Source: a virus
IMG/VR virus record: IMGVR_UViG_3300034694_000308
Coordinates: 1 to 33,623 of that record
Reading direction: 5' to 3' (one strand)
DNA length: 33,623 nt
In this document: positions 29,143-33,623 of the stretch, in pieces
Numbering within the stretch: position 1 is the stretch's first letter
Layout: each line of letters starts with the position of its first letter
Notes under the pieces: model-generated
Databases searched by the model: none
Told to the model about the DNA's origin: nothing
The model's input: only the letters and a program-made list of their open reading frames with translations
Position numbers and translations under genes: made by a program

Positions 29143-29547
29143 ATGGAAAATGAAGACATTTTCAGAGGCGTCGGTATAGAAATTTCGCTCCCTACTCCCG
29201 ATAGTTTTTTGAAAGTCAAAGAAACTCTCACTAGAATTGGCATATCTTCTCGCAAAGAAAAGAAATTATATCAAACATGTCATATTCTACACAAGCAAGG
29301 ACGATACACAATTCTGCATTTCAAGGAATTGTTTATACTAGACGGTAAGAAAAACACATTTACAGAAGAAGACTTAGCAAGACGTAATACGATTGTTAAT
29401 TTGTTAGAAGAATGGGAATTGATCTCTATAGTTAATCCGATGTCGGATGAAGCTGTATCTGCTCCTATAAATCAAATTAAGATTTTATCTCATAAAGAAA
29501 AATCTAATTGGACCCTTGAGGCCAAGTATAATATTGGGAAAAAGTGA
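29143..29547 (+). CDS. regA: RegA translational repressor
   Basis: RNA-binding repressor of early genes, 134 residues. The match with T4 RegA is direct: VKETLTRIGISSRKEKKLYQ, TCHILHKQGRYTILHFKELF, TEEDLARRNTIVNLLEEWEL, and a C-terminal KYNIGKK. It has an acidic N-terminal extension of about ten residues. The ATG at 29143, with AAGG at 29129-29132, is the start; a GTG at 29131 is in frame but would overlap the ribosome site. RegA binds AU-rich initiation regions of many early mRNAs, including those of the clamp and loader in T4, and represses its own synthesis in T4. Confidence 0.93.
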   Translation: MENEDIFRGVGIEISLPTPDSFLKVKETLTRIGISSRKEKKLYQTCHILHKQGRYTILHFKELFILDGKKNTFTEEDLARRNTIVNLLEEWELISIVNPMSDEAVSAPINQIKILSHKEKSNWTLEAKYNIGKK

Positions 29548-29548
29548 T

Positions 29549-30058
29549 ATGAATGTATATAAAGTGAATGAATTAGCAGAGCTGCCAGAATACGCAACAG
29601 ATGGTTCAGCCTGCTTCGATATTAAAGCATGTATTAAGAATGGACAACGTTTAAGATCTTTTAACTCTTTTAATAAAGAAATGTCAGTAATGGTAAAGGG
29701 AGTCGGCGGAGTTAAAGACGCTTTCCAATTGCCACCAAGCATTAGGTGTTTAGTACCAACAGGTCTTATCTTTGATATTCCTGCAAAACACGTAATGAAA
29801 ATGTACATCCGTTCATCAGCTGCTTTGAAAAAAGGGCTGACCTTGGCGAATGGCGTTGGTATAATTGATTCGGACTATGTCGAAGAATCTTTTATCATGC
29901 TGGAGAATATTTCTGATAGTATGGCAACAATTGAAAACGGTGAAAGGTTAGCTCAATGTTTAATTGAGAAGACTCTTAGCATGAAGATTGTTGAAGTATC
30001 AGAAAGACCAGGACAAAAGACTGACCGTGATGGTGGGTTTGGAAGTACTGGTGAATAA
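29549..30058 (+). CDS. dut: dUTPase (trimeric type)
   Basis: Deoxyuridine triphosphatase of 169 residues that splits dUTP to dUMP and diphosphate. The five motifs appear in order: DGSACFDIKA, RSSAALKKG, NGVGIIDSDYVEE, RLAQCLIEK, and the C-terminal DRDGGFGSTG arm. An insertion of about 20 residues (NGQRLRSFNSFNKEMSVMV) follows motif 1. The frame is open to 29516, but the ATG at 29549, one base after the regA stop, is the better start. It supplies dUMP together with the dCMP deaminase. T4 uses gp56 (dCTPase/dUTPase) for this; no gp56 is seen here. Confidence 0.92.
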   Translation: MNVYKVNELAELPEYATDGSACFDIKACIKNGQRLRSFNSFNKEMSVMVKGVGGVKDAFQLPPSIRCLVPTGLIFDIPAKHVMKMYIRSSAALKKGLTLANGVGIIDSDYVEESFIMLENISDSMATIENGERLAQCLIEKTLSMKIVEVSERPGQKTDRDGGFGSTGE

Positions 30059-30109
30059 CACATATTACTAAATGTAATAACCTTTTTTAAGTTTATACAC
30101 ATTTAGCAG

Positions 30110-30117
30110 TATAAATA
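30110..30117 (+). promoter_or_regulatory. T4-type late promoter TATAAATA
   Basis: TATAAATA exactly matches the T4 late -10 consensus, in the 150-base gap between dUTPase and hsp20. No -35 is needed with the gp55/gp33/gp45 system, and the phage encodes gp45. It points towards hsp20. Expected transcripts start just before or at the hairpin at 30122. Confidence 0.8.
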
Positions 30118-30121
30118 AAGA

Positions 30122-30150
30122 TGTAGGAATGCCGTAATAGGGTTCCTACA
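30122..30150 (+). other. 5' leader hairpin of the late hsp20 transcript
   Basis: TGTAGGAA (30122-30129) and TTCCTACA (30143-30150) form a perfect 8-bp stem with a 13-base loop. It starts five bases after the late promoter element, so it would be at the extreme 5' end of the mRNA. No U-tract follows. A role in mRNA stability or translation is the simplest reading. The remaining ~60 bases before hsp20 hold a ribosome site and the short inverted repeat AACC/GGTT (about 30155-30165). Confidence 0.6.
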
Positions 30151-30209
30151 CTTTAAACCGTCGGTTAATACGACACATAAAATAATCTTGCTTAACAGGA
30201 GATAGCAAA

Positions 30210-30665
30210 ATGACACAACACAACCCGAGAACCAATGCACAGTTCACTACAGATTTACTTAATGATCCATACTTTATTGGATTTGAAAATCTTGTGAATA
30301 AAATGACGTTGCCAATGCAAGGCAAACAGAATTATCCCCCATATAATATCATTAGAAAAAGTGACAATTCTTATGAATTGCAACTCGCTGTCGCAGGCTT
30401 TTCTTTTGAGCAACTTGATATTGAAGTTAAAGATGGGATTTTGTCTATTTTAGGCGAAAAGAATATAGATCAAGAAGATAGTAATGAGTACCTTCACAAA
30501 GGAATCTCTGCGCGATCTTTTACTCGAACGTTTACTCTATCAGATACTATTGTTGTAAACAATGCTGATTTGAATAACGGCATTTTGAGTATTGATCTTG
30601 AAAATGTTATACCAGATGAAAAGAAACCTCGTAAGATTAATATCACGAGACCAACGGAAAAATAA
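30210..30665 (+). CDS. Small heat-shock protein, Hsp20/IbpA-like
   Basis: Alpha-crystallin-domain chaperone of 151 residues. The N-terminal TDLLNDPYFIGFENLVNKM precedes the domain, which starts at YPPYNIIRKSDNSYELQLAVAGF and carries EYLHKGISARSFTRTF and a C-terminal I-x-I-like KINITR. The order and wording are those of bacterial IbpA/IbpB. It binds unfolding proteins as an oligomer without ATP. Late promoter and hairpin stand upstream, with an AGGAGA ribosome site. Hsp20 genes are common in T4-like cyanophages, often near tail and structural genes. Confidence 0.93.
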   Translation: MTQHNPRTNAQFTTDLLNDPYFIGFENLVNKMTLPMQGKQNYPPYNIIRKSDNSYELQLAVAGFSFEQLDIEVKDGILSILGEKNIDQEDSNEYLHKGISARSFTRTFTLSDTIVVNNADLNNGILSIDLENVIPDEKKPRKINITRPTEK

Positions 30666-30691
30666 CTTATCGCCCTCAGGAGGGGCAACTA

Positions 30692-30814
30692 ATGAAAAAG
30701 GCTATTTCTTGGATTAAGGAATGTGACGGACACTTTTGTAATACTATATCTGAATTTACGCTATTAGTTACTATGATGCTTACAATATATCATTGTATTG
30801 CATTAATATCATAA
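30692..30814 (+). CDS. Small hydrophobic peptide (40 aa)
   Basis: A strong AGGAGG (30678-30683) stands 8 bases upstream, inside a GCCC/GGGC hairpin (30672-30686). The 40-residue product has a short charged N-terminal part (MKKAISWIKECDGHF) and a hydrophobic helix (FTLLVTMMLTIYHCIALIS), so it is probably a single-pass membrane peptide. A terminator follows at once. It is unassigned; holin-like or membrane-stress roles are possible but unsupported. Confidence 0.55.
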   Translation: MKKAISWIKECDGHFCNTISEFTLLVTMMLTIYHCIALIS

Positions 30815-30822
30815 GTTTATAG

Positions 30823-30849
30823 AAAGGGAGCTTAATTGCTCCCTTTTTT
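30823..30849. terminator. Rho-independent terminator between convergent operons
   Basis: AAAGGGAGC (30823-30831) pairs with GCTCCCTTT (30838-30846) around the loop TTAATT, followed by a T-run to 30849 on the + strand. It closes the rightward operon. On the - strand the arm is followed by only TTTCTAT, so it is a weaker stop for the tail genes that arrive from the other side. Confidence 0.92.
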
Positions 30850-30850
30850 A

Positions 30851-32740
30851 TTACGCGATTAAACCGCTAGTTATTCCGTATGGCAGAAGTGTTTTAGCAC
30901 CCATTCCACCACCGCCACTAAAACTTACTTGCGATACTTGATGTCCGCCGTTAGTTATATATGTTGGTGAAGGCGCAATAGTAGTAGCTCCACCTATAAT
31001 AACGTTTCCGCCAGCACCACCAGCTGACATTGTAAGCAAATCAGCTTCTAAAGCTCTATTAGAAGAATTGTTTCTTTGTTGGAGAATCTGTTCATAATAC
31101 GCTTCAAATTCTGCTCTTTCTCCGTTTGATTCGTTAATAAAACCACGACCACCCAGCATCTTAGGTTTGCCGTCTGCTGTATGTGTAGCGCCGTAGTTAG
31201 TATCCCAGTCGTTTCTTGCATAGTCGCCCACAACACCTGATTCTATTGGACGCCGTGGTACGGGTGGATTCGCAGCATTCATAGCAGCTTGACCAGCCTC
31301 TAACGCGGCTTTACCTCCCGTTACACTATCTACTTCAGCCCTTGCAACAGCGTCAGGATCTTGGCCAAACGCCCATTCAACAATATATTGCCCAAGTTTG
31401 TTTCCGCCAAACGCTCCTAAAATACCACCGCCAATGCCTCCGATTAATGCACCCCAAGGACCGCCCATAGCTCCTATAGTAGCACCTAGCAATGCACCTC
31501 CAACACCAGCAACTATCTCACCTACTATAGGTCCAAGAGCAATCATTTTTTGCTCTTGGCTCATAACGCTATCAGGCTGGCTTAATATATTTGTTATTCT
31601 TATAAGCTCTATTGCTACCATTGCTGGCTTAGCTATTTTCAGCACCCCAGTCAACAACCCGTATATTCTTTTGTATTTAGGTTCTAGAGCAGCTTCAGCG
31701 GCCTTTAGAATATCTGCGTCACTCATTATTTTGCCAGCGGCGCCAGATGGACCAGGAGCAGCATGAACACGATTCGTTGTTGTTTTAAATTCAACGCCTG
31801 CCCTTATACCCGCAGGACTAGCAGCATATGCTCTCCGCATTTCCAATCGTGAAGCCACTGTACTGCCAGCTCCTGGGCTATTACCACGACCGCGATTAGC
31901 GGGGTTACCGTCTTGTGTTGGTGTTGCCGTTGGTGCTTTAACTTCTGGTGCACCGAACATTCTTTGGAACCAAGATTTGCCACCTTTTGGTTTCATGCCA
32001 TCATTGAGTTGGCGATTCATCCGGTTAAAAGTATATCTTACTATTGATAATGCCGCACCAGCACCTTTGTACGCTAAAATCAGTCCAGCCGCAATATCAT
32101 ACCAACTAATATTCATAATTTTGTCAAAATTAGTTGCAATCGTCTGTATATTATTATTTAGAGTGTCGAGTGATCCTGGAATGCCTGAAATAGAAGTACT
32201 CATAGCTTCAAATTGGGTTTTAATTGCTTCTATGTCTATATTTCCGATTTCACTTAACTTAGGACCGAGTGCACCAATACCGGTTTCCATATCGGTAAAT
32301 GCACCGCCATACTTTTCATCAATAAATCCTTTTAGTGCATTGTAGCCTACGAAAGCACCACCTGCTGCCATAGCAATATTCTTTAATGATAAAGCACTTG
32401 CTATAGAGTCACCAATTTTGTTTATTTTTGCATCTGTTTCGTCTTCTGAGCGAGGAGTTTTTCCAGGTTTAGTATCTGGGGTAACTGATTCTGGCGGCTC
32501 AATTTCTTTGAATTGTTCACTAGTCTTTTGAGCTTCAAGAGCGTCTGTAGCTAATCCAAGCTGCATTTTCATTAACGCGGTTTGCTCAATAACGTTAGCA
32601 CTAATCGCATCAAAAACTGGTTTGAATTGATCTAGTTTTAGATTGACAGAACGTACTGAGTTAGTTCCATTACGTATTAGCGCGCCTTCGGCTTTTAACC
32701 TGTCTAATATTGCAAGTGTGTCTGCGGATAGTTCTGCCAT
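30851..32740 (-). CDS. Large Gly/Ala-rich tail protein, tape-measure-like
   Basis: A 629-residue virion protein candidate. The N-terminal ~110 residues are helical and charged (LKAEGALIRN, then TALMKMQLGLATDALEAQKT). Two hydrophobic segments follow (IAMAAGGAFVGYNAL and DIAAGLILAYKGAGAALSIV). A central Pro/Ala/Gly-rich low-complexity region follows, then a long glycine-zipper membrane-like segment around residues 410-450 (LGATIGAMGGPWGALIGGIG). The C-terminus is Gly-rich with GGGGMGAKTLLPYG. Long helical and hydrophobic membrane-active stretches, and a position directly after gp26/gp51-type genes, fit a tape measure or hub protein. An AGGT site precedes the ATG. It lacks a recognised family. 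Confidence 0.55.
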   Translation of the reverse strand: MAELSADTLAILDRLKAEGALIRNGTNSVRSVNLKLDQFKPVFDAISANVIEQTALMKMQLGLATDALEAQKTSEQFKEIEPPESVTPDTKPGKTPRSEDETDAKINKIGDSIASALSLKNIAMAAGGAFVGYNALKGFIDEKYGGAFTDMETGIGALGPKLSEIGNIDIEAIKTQFEAMSTSISGIPGSLDTLNNNIQTIATNFDKIMNISWYDIAAGLILAYKGAGAALSIVRYTFNRMNRQLNDGMKPKGGKSWFQRMFGAPEVKAPTATPTQDGNPANRGRGNSPGAGSTVASRLEMRRAYAASPAGIRAGVEFKTTTNRVHAAPGPSGAAGKIMSDADILKAAEAALEPKYKRIYGLLTGVLKIAKPAMVAIELIRITNILSQPDSVMSQEQKMIALGPIVGEIVAGVGGALLGATIGAMGGPWGALIGGIGGGILGAFGGNKLGQYIVEWAFGQDPDAVARAEVDSVTGGKAALEAGQAAMNAANPPVPRRPIESGVVGDYARNDWDTNYGATHTADGKPKMLGGRGFINESNGERAEFEAYYEQILQQRNNSSNRALEADLLTMSAGGAGGNVIIGGATTIAPSPTYITNGGHQVSQVSFSGGGGMGAKTLLPYGITSGLIA

Positions 32741-32750
32741 TTGTTTTTAC

Positions 32751-32915
32751 CTATGTGTTTTCGTTCTGTTTCGCTATAAAGTCGACGATCATCCCAAAGT
32801 ATAAATCACGCTCGTATGGCAACATATTTTCTATTTCAGTTATCGAGTATTTATGGTGCTGTGCCATCGCAAATACCATTTTATAATAGTCATGTAACGA
32901 CGTATGGCACAGCAT
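32751..32915 (-). CDS. 51: Short gp51-like protein, possibly -1 frameshift extension of gp26-like protein
   Basis: A 54-residue frame missed by length cut-offs. It begins on the ATG of TAATG at the upstream stop and ends ten bases before the large tail gene. The C-terminal part NMLPYERDLYFGMIVDFIAK is the segment seen in gp51-type proteins (baseplate hub assembly catalyst) of marine T4-like phages. T4 gp51 is far longer (249 residues), so this gene may hold only the conserved core. It may be translated by coupling, or as the tail of a -1 frameshift product of the gp26-like gene, since the frames join at the T-run. Confidence 0.72.
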   Translation of the reverse strand: MLCHTSLHDYYKMVFAMAQHHKYSITEIENMLPYERDLYFGMIVDFIAKQNENT

Positions 32916-33616
32916 TAGGAAAAAAAAGTTTTCATTCCTTCAATAACAAATGTCTTATCATCGCCTTTTTCGTTTGTGTACTTTATTTCATGTCTAAGCT
33001 TTGGTACAGTTTCAAAGAATAACGAAATTCCTTTAACAACTTGTCCAGCAAAGTTTTCAACAAAAGCATCAACTTCTTCCGTTTTGTACTCAGCAAAGTT
33101 ATGTACTTCATCTTCTGAAGCAATCTTATCCATACAAGAAACCATCATGTAGTAATTTGCCAATGGATCGCTTGGATCTAAATCTGCCATTTTAACGTAT
33201 TCATCTATGGTTGGATACTTCAAATACAACACCCATTCTTCGTTAAGTCTGATTTCGTTAGAATGCTCTGGATATCTTGTTACTTGTACCTTTTCAACAT
33301 CTAAATTTAATTTTACCGTTTCATCAGTATCTGGATCTTTAATAGTAAACTCGATATTGTTATCAACAGAGCGAGATCTCAAAACAAGCATTACATATTC
33401 TAGATCAAACATTGCTAGTGTTCCAATGTCTATATCAATCAAGCAGTTGTTAACGATCTGTCTAACCGCTAAAACTTCTTGTGCTACTTCTTCTGCTTCT
33501 TGTGCCACTAACAAAATCTTTTCTTCTTTAACTGTGAACGGTCTGTATTTAACCTTTTCACCGGTAGACGGTAGTTCTAATTCAAAGATAGGTAAGTCAA
33601 TCTTAGGTAAAGCCAT
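32915..33616 (-). CDS. 26: gp26-like baseplate hub/tail assembly protein
   Basis: A 233-residue protein of the T4 gp26 family (T4_baseplate). It opens with LPKIDLPIFELELPSTGEKVKYRPF, typical of this group, and has the EEKILLVAQEAEE helix and DLEYVMLVLRSRSVDN. In T4, gp26 and gp51 are needed for hub assembly but are not found in the mature baseplate structure, so they act as assembly factors. Its stop TAA shares bases with the ATG of the gp51-like gene and is preceded by an 8-T run. Only seven bases upstream of the start are in the window (ATAAATA). Confidence 0.85.
   Translation of the reverse strand: MALPKIDLPIFELELPSTGEKVKYRPFTVKEEKILLVAQEAEEVAQEVLAVRQIVNNCLIDIDIGTLAMFDLEYVMLVLRSRSVDNNIEFTIKDPDTDETVKLNLDVEKVQVTRYPEHSNEIRLNEEWVLYLKYPTIDEYVKMADLDPSDPLANYYMMVSCMDKIASEDEVHNFAEYKTEEVDAFVENFAGQVVKGISLFFETVPKLRHEIKYTNEKGDDKTFVIEGMKTFFS
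32920..32928 (-). other. Slippery T-run, candidate -1 ribosomal frameshift site
   Basis: On the - strand the codons are ACT TTT TTT TCC TAA, giving a run of eight T and the perfect slippery heptamer T TTT TTT. A -1 slip reads TTC CTA ATG and enters the gp51-like frame, bypassing the stop two codons downstream. Confidence 0.6.
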
Positions 33617-33623
33617 TATTTAT

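Noticed and set aside
31398-31766. Plus-strand Pro/Ala-rich frames in the tail gene region (31398-31766 and 31977-32345)
   Set aside because: They are the reverse complement of the Gly/Ala-rich tail protein, giving the Pro/Ala bias. Antisense shadows.
32848-32855. TATTTATG (minus-strand CATAAATA) as a late promoter for the tail genes
   Set aside because: It is inside the gp51-like coding frame and does not match the consensus first base; no other support.
1-33623. tRNA genes, CRISPR arrays, insertion sequences, integrase or attachment sites
   Set aside because: I looked for cloverleaf-type sequences, regular spaced repeats and transposase motifs and saw none. The dispersed repeats are the promoter cassettes.

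Overview
The window looks like part of the genome of a T4-like (Straboviridae/cyanomyovirus-like) virulent myovirus, probably of an aquatic Gram-negative bacterium. The evidence is a set of T4 core replication and control genes: DexA, sliding clamp gp45, clamp-loader gp44 and gp62, RegA, and dCMP hydroxymethylase gp42. A T4-type alpha-glucosyltransferase homologue and gp26/gp51-type tail genes are also present. The sequence is AT-rich, genes are tightly packed with ATGA/TAATG overlaps, and I see no tRNA, rRNA, CRISPR array or insertion sequence. The host cannot be named from the sequence; strong sigma70-type promoters and an IbpA-like Hsp20 fit a proteobacterium.

Layout. (1) 1-13766, + strand: seventeen nearly gapless genes forming a small-molecule/glycan biosynthesis cluster. 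It holds four glycosyltransferase-like proteins, UDP-glucose dehydrogenase, UDP-glucuronate 4-epimerase, a 2OG-hydroxylase/SDR fusion, two radical SAM enzymes, a DUF6356-like membrane protein, a class IV aminotransferase, a sulfotransferase, a HAD phosphatase, a GMP reductase, a methyltransferase-like protein and a very small AMP-forming ligase domain. (2) 13767-18881: an early-type region of small genes, most of unknown function. Six near-identical promoters, several with an AT-rich stem-loop in front, drive it. It includes a Mesh1/SpoT-like HD alarmone hydrolase, a DUF2721 membrane protein and a dATP/dGTP diphosphohydrolase. (3) 18862-26056: nucleotide and DNA modification genes: dCMP hydroxymethylase, dCMP deaminase, a 7Fe ferredoxin, an AGT-like DNA glucosyltransferase, a HAD-kinase fusion, a cytidylyltransferase, a C5 cytosine methyltransferase, DexA and a GT-A glycosyltransferase. 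(4) 26060-30058: replication core (gp45, gp44, gp62, RegA, dUTPase) with small genes in between, led by a seventh promoter. (5) 30110-30814: a T4-type late promoter, a 5' hairpin, hsp20 and a small membrane peptide, closed by a terminator. (6) 30851-33616, - strand: convergent tail genes: gp26-like, a short gp51-like gene, and a large Gly/Ala-rich tail protein.

How it may work together. Hydroxymethylation of dCMP followed by transfer of a sugar to the finished DNA is the T4 strategy against restriction. Here it is joined by kinase/cytidylyltransferase genes, a second glycosyltransferase and a C5-methyltransferase, so the DNA modification could be more elaborate than glucose. The upstream 14-kb cluster could supply activated sugars and decorating groups either for DNA or for a virion or host-surface glycan; the sequence alone cannot decide. 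The other notable signal is a perfect T TTT TTT slippery site that would fuse the gp26-like protein to the gp51-like protein just upstream of the large tail gene. This is the arrangement of tail-assembly chaperones in other long-tailed phages.
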